From NCBI RefSeq assembly GCF_052857255.1, contig NW_027526499.1:806001-870000 (forward strand): a stretch of DNA of 64,000 bases, written 5' to 3'. The notes beneath the pieces are model-generated. The model was not told the DNA's origin. It saw only the letters and a list, made by a program, of their open reading frames with translations, and searched no databases. Positions within the stretch are counted from its first letter, which is position 1. Each line of letters starts with the position of its first letter. Shown here one piece after another: positions 1 through 12,400 of the stretch. The translations under genes were made by a program, and so were the position numbers. Origin of the DNA: Amblyomma americanum (Eukaryota > Arthropoda > Arachnida > Ixodida > Ixodidae).

Positions 1-3000
1 TGGAGAAACTCCATGTTGTAGAAACTCCGTGTTGAAGAAACTCCGTGTTGGAGAAACTCTGTGTTGGAGAAACTCCGTGATAGAGAAACTCCATGTTGGA
101 GAAAGTCCGTGTTGGAGAATGTCCGTGTTGGAGAAACTCCGTGTTGGAGAAACTTTATGTTGTAGAAACTCCGTGTTGGAGATTCTCCATGTTGTAGAAA
201 CTCCGTGTTGAAGAAACTCCGTGTTGGAGAAACTCCGCGTCGGAGAATCTCCGTGTTGGAGAAACTCTGTGTTGGAGAAAGTCCGTGTTGGAGAAACTCC
301 GTGTTGGAGAAACTCCGTGTTGGAGAAACTCCGTGTTTTAGAAACTCCGTGTTGGAGAAACTCCGTGTTGTAGAAACTCTGTGTCAGAGAAACTCCGTGT
401 CGGAGAAACTCCCTGTTGGAGAAACTCCGTGTGGGAGAAACTCTGTGTCGGAGAAATTCTTTGTTGGAGAAACTCCATGCTGGAGAAACTCCTTGTTGGA
501 GAAACTCCTTGTTGGAGAAACTCCGTGTTGGAGAAACTCCGTGTTGGAGAAAACTCCGTGTAGGAGAAACTCCGTGTTTTAGAAACTCCGTGTTGGAGAA
601 ACTCCGTGTTGTAGAAATTCTGTCAGAGAAACTCCGTGTCGGAGAAACTTCGTGTTGGAGAAACTCCGTGTTGGAGAAACTCCGTGTTAGAGAAACTCCA
701 TGTTGGAGAACCTTCTTGTTGGAGAAACGCCTTGTTGGAGAAAATCCTTGTTGGAGAAACTCCGTGCTGGAGAAACTCCGTGTTGTGGAAACTCCATGTT
801 GTAGAAACTCCGTGTTGAAGAAACTCCGTGTTGGAGAAACTCCGTGTTGTAGAAACTCTGTGTCAGAGAAACTCCGTGTCGGAGAAACTCCGTGTTGGAG
901 AAACTCCGTGTTGGAGAAACTCTGTGTCGGAGAAACTCCTTGTTGGAGAAACTCCGTGTTGGAGAAACTCCGTGTTGGAGAAAACTCCGTGTTGGAGAAA
1001 CTCCGTGTTTTAGAAACTCCGTGTTGGAGAAACTCCCTGTTGTAGAAACTCCGTGTTAGAGAAACTCCATATTGGAGAACCTTCTGGTTGGAGAAACTCC
1101 TCGTTGGAGAAAATCCTTGTTGGAGAAACTCCATGTTGGAGAAACTCCGTGTTGGAGAAACTCCGTGTTGTGGAAACTCCGTGTTGGGGAAACGCCGAGA
1201 TGGAGAAATTTCATGTTGTAGAAACTCCGTGTTGAAGAAACTCCGTGTTTGAGAAACTCCGTGTTGGAGAAACTCCGTGTTAGAGAAACTCCATGTTGGA
1301 GAAAGTCCGTGTTGGAGAATGTCCGTGTTGGAGAAACTCCGTGTTGGAGAAACTTCCTGTTGGAGAAACTTTATGTTGTAGAAACTCCGTGTTGGAGAAT
1401 CTCCGTGTCGGAGAAACTCAGTGTCGGAGAAACTCCGTGTCGGAGAAACTCCGTGTTGGAGAAAGTCCTTGTTGGAGAAACTCCGTGCTGGAGAAACTCC
1501 GTGTTGGAGAAACTCCGTGCTGGGGAAACTTCGTGTTGGGGTAACGCCGTGTTGGAGAAACTCCATGTTGGAGAAACTCTGTGTCGGAGAAATTCCGTGT
1601 TGGAGAAACTCCGTGTTGGAGAAACTCCGTGTTGGAGAAACTCCGTGTTGGAGAAACTTCGTGTTGGAGAAAATCCTTGTTGTAGAAACTCCGTGCTATA
1701 GCAACTCTGTGTTGGAGAAACTCCACGCTGGAGAAACTCCGTGTTCGAAAAACTCCGTGTTGGAGGAACTCTGTGTTGGACAAACTCCGTGTTGGAGAAA
1801 CTCCGCGCTGGAGAAACTTCGTGTTGGAGAAACTCCGCGGTGGAGAAACTCCGTGTTGGAGAAACTCCGTGTTGGAGAAACTCCGTGTCGGAGAAACTCC
1901 GTATTGGAGAAACTCCGTGTTGGAGAAACTTTATGTTGGAGAAACTCCGTGTTGAAGAAACTCCGTGTTGGAGAAACTCTGTGTTGGAGAAACTCCGTGA
2001 TAGAGAAACTCCATGTTGGAGAAAGTCCGTGTTGGAGAATGTCCGTGTTGGAGAAACTCCGTGTTGGAGAAACTTTATGTTGTAGAAACTCCGTGTTGGA
2101 GATACTCCATGTTGTAGAAACTCCGTGTTGAAGAAACTCCGTGTTGGAGAAACTCCGCGTCGGAGAATCTCCGTGTTGGAGAAACTCTGTGTTGGAGAAA
2201 GTCCGTGTTGGAGAAACTCCGTGTTGGAGAAACTCCGTGTTGGAGAAACTCCGTGTTTTAGAAACTCCGTGTTGGAGAAACTCCGTGTTGTAGAAACTCT
2301 GTGTCAGAGAAACTCCGTGTCGGAGAAACTCCGTGTTGGAGAAACTCCGTGTTGGAGAAACTCCGTGTTGGAGAAACTCTGTGTCGGAGAAATTCCTTGT
2401 TGGAGAAACTCCGTGCTGGAGAAACTCCTTGTTGGAGAAACTCCGTGTTGGAGAAACTCCGTGTTGGAGAAAACTCCGTGTAGGAGAAACTCCGTGTTTT
2501 AGAAACTCCGTGTTGTAGAAATTCTGTCAGAGAAACTCCGTGTCGGAGAAACTCCGTGTTGGAGAAACTCCGTGTTGGAGAAACTCCGTGTTAGAGAAAC
2601 TCCATGTTGGAGAACCTTCTTGTTGGAGAAACGCCTTGTTGGAGAAATTCCTTGTTGGAGAAACTCCATGTTGGAGAAACTCTGTGCTGGAGAAACTCCG
2701 TGTTGTGGAAACTCCATGTTGTAGAAACTCCGTGTTGAAGAAACTCCGTGTTGGAGAAACTCCGTGTTGTAGAAACTCTGTGTCTGAGAAACTCCGTGTC
2801 GGAGAAACTCCGTGTTGGAGAAACTCCGTGTTGGAGAAACTCTGTGTCGGAGAAACTCCTTGTTGGAGAAACTCCGTGTTGGAGAAACTCCGTGTTGGAG
2901 AAAACTCCGTGTTGGAGAAACTCCGTGTTTTAGAAACTCCGTGTTGGAGAAACTCCCTGTTGTAGAAACTCCGTGTTAGAGAAACTCCATGTTGGAGAAC

Positions 3001-5333
3001 CTTCTGGTTGGAGAAACTCCTTGTTGGAGAAAATCCTTGTTGGAGAAACTCCGTGTTTGAGAAACTCCGTGTTGGAGAAACTCCGTGTTAGAGAAACTCC
3101 ATGTTGGAGAAAGTCCGTGTTGGAGAATGTCCGTGTTGGAGAAACTCCGTGTTGGAGAAACTTCCTGTTGGAGAAACTTTATGTTGTAGAAACTCCGTGT
3201 TGGAGAAACTCCATGTTGTAGAAGCTCCGTGTTGGAGAAACTTCGTGTTGGAGATAATCCATGTTGGAGAAACTCCATGTTGGAGAAACTCCATGCTGCA
3301 GAAAATCCGCGCTGGGGAAACTACGCGCTGGAGAATCTCCGCGCCGGAGAGACTTCGTGTTGGAGAAACTCCGTGTTGCAGAAACTCCGTGTTGGAGAAA
3401 CTCCGTGTGTGAGAAACTCCGAGTTGGAGAAACTCCGTGTTGGAGAAGCTCCGTGCTGGAGAAACTTCGTATCGGAGAAAGGCCGTGTCGGAGAAACTCC
3501 GTGTCGCAGAAACTCCGTGTTGTAGAAACTACGTGTTGGCGAAACTCCTTGTTGTAGAAACTCCGTGTTGGAGAAACTTATTGTTAGATAAACTCCGTGT
3601 TGGAGAAACTTCGTGCTGGAGAAACTCTTTGTCGGAGAAACTCTGTGTCGGAGAAAGTCTGTGTCGGAGAAACTCCGTGTTGGAGAAACTCCGTGTTGGA
3701 GAAACTCCGTGCTAGAGAAACTCCGTGTTTTGGACACTCCACGTTGGAGAATCTCCTTGTTGGAAAAAACCTTGTTTGAGAAACTGCTTGTTGGAGAAAC
3801 TGTGTTGTAGAAATTCTGTGTCAGAGAAACTCTGTGTCGGAGAAACTCCGTGTTGGAGAAACTCCGTGTTGGAGAAACTCCGTGTTGGAGAAACTCCGTG
3901 TTAGAGAAACTCAATGTTGGAGAACCTTCTTGTTGGAGAAACTCCTTGTTGGAGAAAATCCTTGTTGGAGAAACTCCATGTTGGAGAAACTCCGTGCTGG
4001 AGAAACTCCGTGTTGTGGAAACTCCATGTTGTAGAAACTCCGTGTTGAAGAAACTCCGTGTTGGAGAAACTCTGTGTTGGAGAAAGTCCGTGTTGGAGAA
4101 ACTCCGTGTTGGAGAAACTCCGTGTTGGAGAAACTCCGTGTATTAGAAACTCTGTGTTGGAGAAACTCCGTGTTGTAGAAACTCTGTCAGAGAAACTCCG
4201 TGTCGGAGAAACTCCGTGTTGGAGAAACTCCGTGTTGGAGAAACTCTGTGTCGGAGAAATTCCTTGTTGGGGAAACTCCGTGCTGGAGAAACTCCTTGTT
4301 GGAGAAACTCCTTGTTGGAGAAACTCCGTGTTGGAGAAACTCCGTGTTGGAGAAAACTCCGTGTTGGAGAAACTCCGTGTTTTAGAAACTCCGTGTTGGA
4401 GAAACTCCCTGTTGTAGAAACTCCGTGTTAGAGAAACTCCATGTTGGAGAACCTTCTGGTTGGAGAAACTCCTTGGAGAAAATCCTTGTTGGAGAAACTC
4501 CATGTTGGAGAAACTCCGTGTTGGAAAAACTCCGTGTTGTGGAAACTCCGTGTTGGGGAAACGCCGAGATGGAGAAACTTCATGTTGTAGAAACTCCGTG
4601 TTGAAGAAACTCCGTGTTGGAGAAACTCCGTGTTGGAGAAACTCCGTGTTAGAGAAACTCCATGTTGGAGAAAGTACGTGTTGGAGAATGTCCGTGTTGG
4701 AGAAACTCCGTGTTGGAGAAACTTTATGTTGTAGAAACTCCGTGTTGGAGAAAATCCATGTTGTAGAAACTCCGTGTTGGAGAAACTCTGTGTTGGAGAA
4801 ACTCCCTGTTGAAGATACTCCGTGTTGTAGAAACTCCGTGTTGTAGAAACTCCGTGTTGGAGATAATTCATGTTGGAGAAACTCCATGTTGGAGAAACTC
4901 CATGCTGCAGAAAATCCGCGCTGGGGAAACTACGCGCTGGAGAATCTCCGCGCTGGAGAGACTTCGTGTAGGAGAAACTCCGTGTTGCAGAAACTCCGTG
5001 TTGGAGAAACTCCGTGTGTGAGAAACTCCGTGCTGGAGAAACTCCGTGTTGGAGAAGCTCCGTGTTGGAGAAACTTCGTATCGGAGAAAGTCCGTGTCGG
5101 AGAAACTCCGTGTCGCAGAAACTCCGTGTTGTAGAAACTTCGTGTTGGCGAAACTCCTTGTTGTAGAAACTCCGTGTTGGAGAAACTTATTGTTAGATAA
5201 ACTCCGTGTTGGAGAAACTTCGTGCTGGAGAAACTCTGTGTCGGAGAAACTCTGTGTCGGAGAAAGTCTGTGTCGGAGAAACTCCGTGTTGGAGAAACTC
5301 CGTGTTGGAGAAACTCCGTGCTAGAGAAACTCC
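1..5333. repeat. Region I: higher-order block A (first copy)
   Basis: This stretch carries a recognisable series of variant units that recurs in the same order at about 31.9-37.3 kb, with an offset of 31,891 to 32,001 bp that changes only by small steps. Markers include GTGATAGAG near 77 and 2,007, CCGCGTCGG near 235 and 2,155, and TATAGC near 1,698. The block begins mid-array at base 1, so its true left end is unknown. It looks like an older copy: compared with the 32 kb copy it lacks six units near 1,940, and scattered single-base differences are present. Confidence 0.85.
205..2124. repeat. 1,920-bp module (120 units), first of a tandem pair
   Basis: The unit series beginning at 205 (the segment containing CCGCGTCGGAGAATCTCC) restarts at 2,125, exactly 1,920 bp or 120 monomers later. 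The match then runs for about 0.85-0.9 kb before the second copy diverges into a different module containing TGCAGAAAATCCGCGC near 3,297. The integer number of monomers fits unequal exchange between aligned units. Minor differences between the two copies include a unit lost near 2,515. Confidence 0.8.
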
Positions 5334-5876
5334 GTGTTTGAGACACTCCACGTTGGAGAATCTCCTTGTTTTAAAAAACCTTGTTTGAGAAACTCCTTGT
5401 TGGAGAAACTCTGTGTCGGAGAAACTCCGTGCTGGGGAAACTTCGTGTTGGGGAAACGCCGTGTTGGAGAAACTCCGTGTCGGAGAAACTCCGTGTTAGA
5501 GAAACTCCGTGTTGGAGAAACTCCGTGTTGGAGAAACTCCGTGTTGGAGAAACTTCGTGTTGGAGAAACTCCGTCGTGGAGAAACTTCGTGTTGGAGAAA
5601 ATCCTTGTTGGAGAAACTCCGTGCTACAGCAACTCCGTGTTGGAGAAACTCCGCGCTGGAGAAACTCCGTGTTGGAGAAACTCCGCGTTGGAGAAACTCC
5701 GTGTTGGAGAAACTCCGTGTCGGAGAAACTCTGTGTCGGAGAAACTCCGTATTGGAGAAACTCCGTGTTGGAGAAACACCACGTTAGAGTAATTCCGTGT
5801 TGGAGAAAATCCCTGTTGGAGAAACTCCGTGCTAGAGAAACTCCGTGTTTGAGACACTCCACGTTGGAGAATCTCC
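5334..5876. repeat. Linker module at the I/II transition
   Basis: This short module starts with GTTTGAGACACTCCACG and a unit reading CTTGTTTTAAAAAACC, continues through TACAGC near 5,630, and ends at the next GTTTGAGACACTCC near 5,845. The same series occurs at 37,271-37,829, and related forms start superunits at 11,292 and 19,580. It marks the left entry to the region II repeat family, because TACAGC is absent upstream, where the equivalent unit reads TATAGC. Confidence 0.75.
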
Positions 5877-8038
5877 TTGTTGGAAAAAACCTTGTTTGAG
5901 AAACTCCTTGTTGGAGAAACTCCGTGTTGGAGAAACTCCGTGCTGGGGAAACTTCGTGTTGGGGAAACGCCGTGTTGGAGAAACTCCGTGTTGGAGAAAT
6001 TCTGTGTCGGAGAAACTCCGTGCTGGGGAAACGTCGTGTTGGAGAAACGCCGTGTTGGAGAAACTCCGTGTCGGAGAAACTCCGAGTCGGAGAAACTCCG
6101 TGTTAGAGAAACTCCGTGTTGGAGAAACTCCGTGTTGGAGAAACTCCGTGTTGGAGAAACTTCGTGTTGGAGAAACTCCGTCGTGGAGAAACTTCGTGTT
6201 GGAGAAAATCCTTGTTGGAGAAACTCCGTGCTACAGCAACTCCATGTCGAAGAGACTTCGTATTGGAGAAACTCCGTGTTGGAGAAACTCCGTGTTGGAG
6301 AAACTCCATGTTGTAGAAACTTTGTGTTGAAGAAACTCCGTGTTGGAGAAACTCCGTGTTGGAGAAACTCCGTGTTAGAGAAACTCCATGTTGGAGAAAG
6401 TCCGTGTTGGAGAATGTCCGTGTTGGAGAAACTCCGTGTTGGAGAAACTCCGTGTTGGAGAAACTTTATGTTGTAGAAACTTCGTGTTGGAGAAACTCCA
6501 TGTTGTAGAAACTCTGTGTTGAAGAAACTCCGTGTTGGAGAAACTCCGTGTCGGACAAACTCCGTGTTGCAGAAACTCCGTGTTGGAGAAACTCCGTGTT
6601 TTAGAAACTCCGTGTTGGAGAAACTCCGTGTTGTAGAAACTCTGTGTCAGAGAAACTCCGTGTCGGAGAAACTCCGTGTTGGAGAAACTCCGTGTTGGAG
6701 AAACTCTGTGTCGGAGAAATTCCTTGTTGGAGAAAACTCCGTGCTGGAGAAACTCCTTGTTGGAGAAACTCCGTGTTGGGGAAACTCCGTGTTGGAGAAA
6801 ACTCCGTGTTGGAGAAACTCCGTGTTTTAGAAACTCCGTGTTGGAGAAACTCCGTGTTGTAGAAACTCCGTGATATAGAAACTCCATGTTGGAGAACCTT
6901 CTGGTTGGAGAAACTCCTTGTTGGAGAAAATCCTTGTTGGAAAAACTCCATGTTGGAGAAACTCCGTTTTGTGGAAACTCCGTGTTGGGGAAACGCCGAG
7001 ATGGAGAAACTTCATGTTGTAGAAACTCCGTGTTGAAGAAACTCGTGTTGGAGAAAGTCCGTGTTGGAGAAACTCCGTGTTGGAGAAACTCCGTGTTGAG
7101 AGAAACTCCGTGTTTAGAAACTCTGTGTTGGAGAAACTCCGTGTTGTAGAAACTCTGTGTCAGAGAAACTCCGTGTCGGAGAAACTCCGTGTTGGAGAAA
7201 CTTCGTGTTGGAGAAACTCTGTGTCGGAGAAATTCCTTGTTGGGGAAACTCCGTGCTGGAGAAACTCCGTGTTAGAGAAACTCCATGTTGGAGAAAGTCC
7301 GTGTTGGAGAATGTCCGTGTTGGAGAAACTCCGTGTTGGAGAAACTTTATGTTGTAGAAACTACGTGTTGTAGAAACTCCGTTGTTGTAGAAACTCCGTT
7401 TTGGAGATAATCCAAGTTTGTAGAAACTCCATGTTGGAGAAACTCCGTGTTGGAGAAACTCCGTGTTGGAGAAACTCCGTGTTAGAGAAACTCCATGTTG
7501 GAGAAAGTACGTGTTGGAGAATGTCCGTGTTGGAGAAACTCCGTGTTGGAGAAACTTGCGTGTTGGAGAAATTTATGTTGTAGAAAACTCCGTGTTGGAG
7601 AAACTCCATGTTGTAGAAACTCCGTGTTGGAGAAACTCTGTGTTGGAGAAACTCCTGTTGAAGAAACTCCGTGTTGTAGAAACTCCGTGTTGTAGAAACT
7701 CCGTGTTGGAGATAATCCATGTTGGAGAAACTCCATGTTGGAGAAACTCTATGCTGCAGAAAATCCGCGCTGGGGAAACTACGCGCTGGAGAATCTCCGC
7801 GCTGGAGAGACTTCGTGTTGGAGAAACTCCGTGTTGCAGAAACTCCGTGTTGGAGAAACTCCGTGTGTGAGAAACTCCGAGTTGGAGAAACTCCGTGTTG
7901 GAGAAGCTCCGTGTTGGAGAAACTTCGTATCGGAGAAAGTCCGTGTCGGAGAAACTCCGTGTCGCAGAAACTCCGTGTTGTAGAAACTTCGTGTTGGCGA
8001 AACTCCTTGTAGAAACTCCGTGTTGGAGTACTTATTGC

Positions 8039-8046
8039 TATATAAA
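8039..8046 (+). other. Divergent unit with TATATAAA (copy 1 of 6)
   Basis: A degenerate unit reads CTTATTGCTATATAAACTCC. It derives by point changes from the CTTATTGTTAGATAAACTCC unit seen near 3,577 and 5,185. The TATATAAA word resembles a TATA box, but no gene or start site is linked to it. It is best used as a sequence marker of region II. Confidence 0.7.
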
Positions 8047-8280
8047 CTCCGTGTTGGAGAAACTTCGTGCTGGAGAAACTCTGTGTCGGAGAAACTCTGT
8101 GTCGGAGAAAGTCTGTGTCGGAGAAACTCCGTGTTGGAGAAACTCCGTGTTGGAGAAACTCCGTGCTAGAGAAACTCCGTGTTTGAGACACTCCACGTTG
8201 GAGAATCTCCTTGTTGGAAAAAACCTTGTTTGAGAAACTCCTTGTTGGAGAAACTCTGTGTCGGAGAAACTCCGTGCTGG

Positions 8281-8570
8281 GGAAACGTCGTGTTGGAGAA
8301 ACGCCGTGTTGGAGAAACTCCGTGTCGGAGAAACTCCGAGTCGGAGAAACTCCGTGTTAGAGAAACTCCGTGTTGGAGAAACTCCGTGTTGGAGAAACTC
8401 CGTGTTGGAGAAACTTCGTGTTGGAGAAACTCCGTGCTGGGGAAACGTCGTGTTGGAGAAACGCCGTGTTGGAGAAACTCCGTGTCGGAGAAACTCCGAG
8501 TCGGAGAAACTCCGTGTTAGAGAAACTCCGTGTTGGAGAAACTCCGTGTTGCAGAAACTCCGTGTTGGAG
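8281..8570. repeat. 160-bp (10-unit) tandem duplication
   Basis: The series GGAAACGTCG, GAAACGCC, GTGTCGGAG, GAGTCGGAG, GTGTTAGAG beginning at 8,281 begins again at 8,441, exactly ten monomers later, and matches for about 130 bp before joining the GTTGCAGAA series. This duplication lies at the junction of the larger 715-bp duplication and may be part of the same event. Confidence 0.8.
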
Positions 8571-8753
8571 AAACTCCGTGTGTGAGAAACTCCGAGTTGG
8601 AGAAACTCCGTGTTGGAGAAGCTCCGTGTTGGAGAAACTTCGTATCGGAGAAAGTCCGTGTCGGAGAAACTCCGTGTCGCAGAAACTCCGTGTTGTAGAA
8701 ACTTCGTGTTGGCGAAACTCCTTGTAGAAACTCCGTGTTGGAGTACTTATTGC

Positions 8754-8761
8754 TATATAAA
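8754..8761 (+). other. Divergent unit with TATATAAA (copy 2 of 6)
   Basis: This is the same marker unit, produced by the 715-bp local duplication. Confidence 0.7.
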
Positions 8762-9084
8762 CTCCGTGTTGGAGAAACTTCGTGCTGGAGAAACTCTGTG
8801 TCGGAGAAACTCTGTGTCGGAGAAAGTCTGTGTCGGAGAAACTCCGTGTTGGAGAAACTCCGTGTTGGAGAAACTCCGTGCTAGAGAAACTCCGTGTTTG
8901 AGACACTCCACGTTGGAGAATCTCCTTGTTGGAAAAAACCTTGTTTGAGAAACTCCTTGTTGGAGAAACTCTGTGTCGGAGAAACTCCGTGCTGGGGAAA
9001 CGTCGTGTTGGAGAAACGCCGTGTTGGAGAAACTCCGTGTCGGAGAAACTCCGAGTCGGAGAAACTCCGTGTTAGAGAAACTCC

Positions 9085-9468
9085 GTGTTGGAGAAACTCC
9101 GTGTTGGAGAAACTCCGTGTTGGAGAAACTTCGTGTTGGAGAAACTCCGTCGTGGAGAAACTTCGTGTTGGAGAAAATCCTTGTTGGAGAAACTCCGTGC
9201 TACAGCAACTCCATGTCCAAGAGACTTCGTATTGGAGAAACTCCGTGTTGGAGAAACTCCGTGTTAGAGAAACTCCGTGTTGGAGAAACTCCGTGTTGGA
9301 GAAACTCCGTGTTGGAGAAACTTCGTGTTGGAGAAACTCCGTCGTGGAGAAACTTCGTGTTGGAGAAAATCCTTGTTGGAGAAACTCCGTGCTACAGCAA
9401 CTCCGTGTTGGAGAAACTCCGCGCTGGAGAAACTCCGTGTTGGAGAAACTCCGCGTTGGAGAAACTCC
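9085..9468. repeat. 192-bp (12-unit) tandem duplication in S1
   Basis: A 12-unit series that includes CCGTCGTGGAG and the TACAGC unit occurs twice, starting at 9,085 and 9,277. The same pair is present at 14,338/14,530 and 22,581/22,773, but only single copies appear at 17,356 and 25,631. The duplication therefore pre-dates some superunit copies and was lost, or never present, in others. Confidence 0.8.
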
Positions 9469-12400
9469 GTGTTGGAGAAACTCCGTGTCGGAGAAACTCT
9501 GTGTCGGAGAAACTCCGTATTGGAGAAACTCCGTGTTGGAGAAACACCACGTTAGAGTAATTCCGTGTTGGAGAAAATCCCTGTTGGAGAAACTCCGTGC
9601 TAGAGAAACTCCGTGTTTGAGACACTCCACGTTGGAGAATCTCCTTGTTGGAAAAAACCTTGTTTGAGAAACTCCTTGTTGGAGAAACTCCGTGTTGGAG
9701 AAACTCCGTGCTGGGGAAACTTCGTGTTGGGGAAACGCCGTGTTGGAGAAACTCCGTGTTGGAGAAATTCTGTGTCGGAGAAACTCCGTGCTGGGGAAAC
9801 GTCGTGTTGGAGAAACGCCGTGTTGGAGAAACTCCGTGTCGGAGAAACTCCGAGTCGGAGAAACTCCGTGTTAGAGAAACTCCGTGTTGGAGAAACTCCG
9901 TGTTGGAGAAACTCCGTGTTGGAGAAACTTCGTGTTGGAGAAACTCCGTCGTGGAGAAACTTCGTGTTGGAGAAAATCCTTGTTGGAGAAACTCCGTGCT
10001 ACAGCAACTCCATGTCGAAGAGACTTCGTATTGGAGAAACTCCGTGTTGGAGAAACTCCGTGTTGGAGAAACTCCATGTTGTAGAAACTTCGTGTTGAAG
10101 AAACTCCGTGTTGGAGAAACTCCGTGTTGGAGAAACTCCGTGTCGGACAAACTCCGTGTTGCAGAAACTCCGTGTTGGAGAAACTCCGTGTTTTAGAAAC
10201 TCCGTGTTGGAGAAACTCCGTGTTGTAGAAACTCTGTGTCAGAGAAACTCCGTGTCGGAGAAACTCCGTGTTGGAGAAACTCCGTGTTGGAGAAACTCTG
10301 TGTCGGAGAAATTCCTTGTTGGAGAAACTCCGTGCTGGAGAAACTCTTTGTTGGAGAAACTCCGTGTTGGGGAAACTCCGTGTTGGAGAAAACTCCGTGT
10401 TGGAGAAACTCCGTGTTTTAGAAACTCCGTGTTGGAGAAACTCCGTGTTGTAGAAACTCCGTGATATAGAAACTCCATGTTGGAGAACCTTCTGGTTGGA
10501 GAAACTCCTTGTTGGAGAAAATCCTTGTTGGAAAAACTCCATGTTGGAGAAACTCCGTTTTGTGGAAACTCCGTGTTGGGGAAACGCCGAGATGGAGAAA
10601 CTTCATGTTGTAGAAACTCCGTGTTGAAGAAACTCCGTGTTGGAGAAAGTCCGTGTTGGAGAAACTCCGTGTTGGAGAAACTCCGTGTTGGAGAAACTCC
10701 GTGTTTTAGAAACTCTGTGTTGGAGAAACTCCGTGTTGTAGAAACTCTGTGTCAGAGAAACTCCGTGTCGGAGAAACTCCGTGTTGGAGAAACTTCGTGT
10801 TGGAGAAACTCTGTGTCGGAGAAATTCCTTGTTGGGGAAACTCCGTGCTGGAGAAACTCCGTGTTAGAGAAACTCGTTTTGGAGATAATCCAAGTTGTAG
10901 AAACTCCATGTTGGAGAAACTCCATGCTGCAGAAAATCAGCGCTGGGGAAACTACGCGCTGGAGAATCTCCGCGCTGGAGAGACTTCGTGTTGGAGAAAC
11001 TCCGTGTTGCAGAAACTCCGTGTTGGAGAAACTCCGTGTTGGAGAAGCTCGGTGTTGGAGAAACTTCGTATCGGAGAAAGTCCGTGTCGGAGAAACTCCG
11101 TGTCGCAGAAACTTCGTGTTGTAGAAGCCTTCGTGTTGCGAAACTCCATGTTGTAGAAACTCCGTGTTGGAGAAACTTCGTGCTGGAGAAACTCTGTGTC
11201 GGAGAAACTCTGTGTCGGAGAAAGTCTGTGTCGGAGAAACTCCGTGTTGGAGAAACTCCGTGTTGGAGAAACTCCGTGCTAGAGAAACTCCGTGTTTGAG
11301 ACACTCCACGTTGGAGAATCTCCTTGTTTTAAAAAACCTTGTTTGAGAAACTCCTTGTTGGAGAAACTTTGTGTCGGAGAAACTCCGTGCTGGGGAAACT
11401 TCGTGTTGGGGAAACGCTCGTGTTGGAGAAACTCCGTGTCGGAGAAACTCCGGTGTCGGAGGAAACTCCGTGTTAGAGAAACTCCGTGTTGGAGAAACTC
11501 CGTGTTGGAGAAACTCCGTGTTGGAGAAACTTCGTGTTGGAGAAACTCCGTCGTGGAGAAACTTCGTGTTGGAGAAAATCCTTGTTGGAGAAACTCCGTG
11601 CTACAGCAACTCCGTGTTGGAGAAACTCCGCGCTGGAGAAACTCCGTGTTGGAGAAACTCCGCGTTGGAGAAACTCCGTGTTGGAGAAACTCCGTGTCGG
11701 AGAAACTCTGTGTCGGAGAAACTCCGTATTGGAGAAACTCCGTGTTGGAGAAACACCACGTTAGAGTAATTCCGTGTTGGAGAAAATCCCTGTTGGAGAA
11801 ACTCCGTGCTAGAGAAACTCCGTGTTTGAGACACTCCACGTTGGAGAATCTCCTTGTTGGAAAAAACCTTGTTTGAGAAACTCCTTGTTGGAGAAACTCC
11901 GTGTTGGAGAAACTCCGTGCTGGGGAAACTTCGTGTTGGGGAAACGCCGTGTTGGAGAAACTCCGTGTTGGAGAAATTCTGTGTCGGAGAAACTCCGTGC
12001 TGGGGAAACGTCGTGTTGGAGAAACGCCGTGTTGGAGAAACTCCGTGTCGGAGAAACTCCGAGTCGGAGAAACTCCGTGTTAGAGAAACTCCGTGTTGGA
12101 GAAACTCCGTGTTGGAGAAACTCCGTGTTGGAGAAACTTCGTGTTGGAGAAACTCCGTCGTGGAGAAACTTCGTGTTGGAGAAAATCCTTGTTGGAGAAA
12201 CTCCGTGCTACAGCAACTCCATGTCGAAGAGACTCGTATTGGAGAAACTCCGTGTTGGAGAAACTCCGTGTTGGAGAAACTCCATGTTGTAGAAACTTCG
12301 TGTTGAAGAAACTCCGTGTTGGAGAAACTCCGTGTTGGAGAAACTCCGTGTTAGAGAAACTCCATGTTGGAGAAAGTCCGTGTTGGAGAATGTCCGTGTT

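Larger units (their letters stand above)
7833..9262. repeat. 715-bp tandem duplication inside S1
   Basis: The segment starting at GTTGCAGAA (7,833) restarts at 8,548, and landmark units on both sides keep a constant 715-bp offset (7,895 to 8,610; 8,179 to 8,894; TATATAAA at 8,039 and 8,754). The left flank of copy 1 and the right flank of copy 2 continue as in the other superunits (for example 13,687-14,900). The second copy is therefore an extra local duplication in this superunit only. Confidence 0.85.
5334..11291. repeat. Region II superunit S1 (5,958 bp)
   Basis: The superunit is defined by successive GTTTGAGACACTCC landmarks at about 5,334, 5,845, 8,179, 8,894, 9,613 and 11,292, giving spacings of 511, 2,334, 715, 719 and 1,679 bp. 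Compared with superunit S2 it lacks one whole block of about 3.0 kb and carries an extra 715-bp local duplication. It also contains many single-base insertions and deletions not shared with the other superunits. Confidence 0.8.

Noticed and set aside
8039..8046. TATATAAA as a functional promoter
   Set aside because: It arises by point changes in a satellite unit and has no linked gene or other promoter element. It is kept only as a marker.
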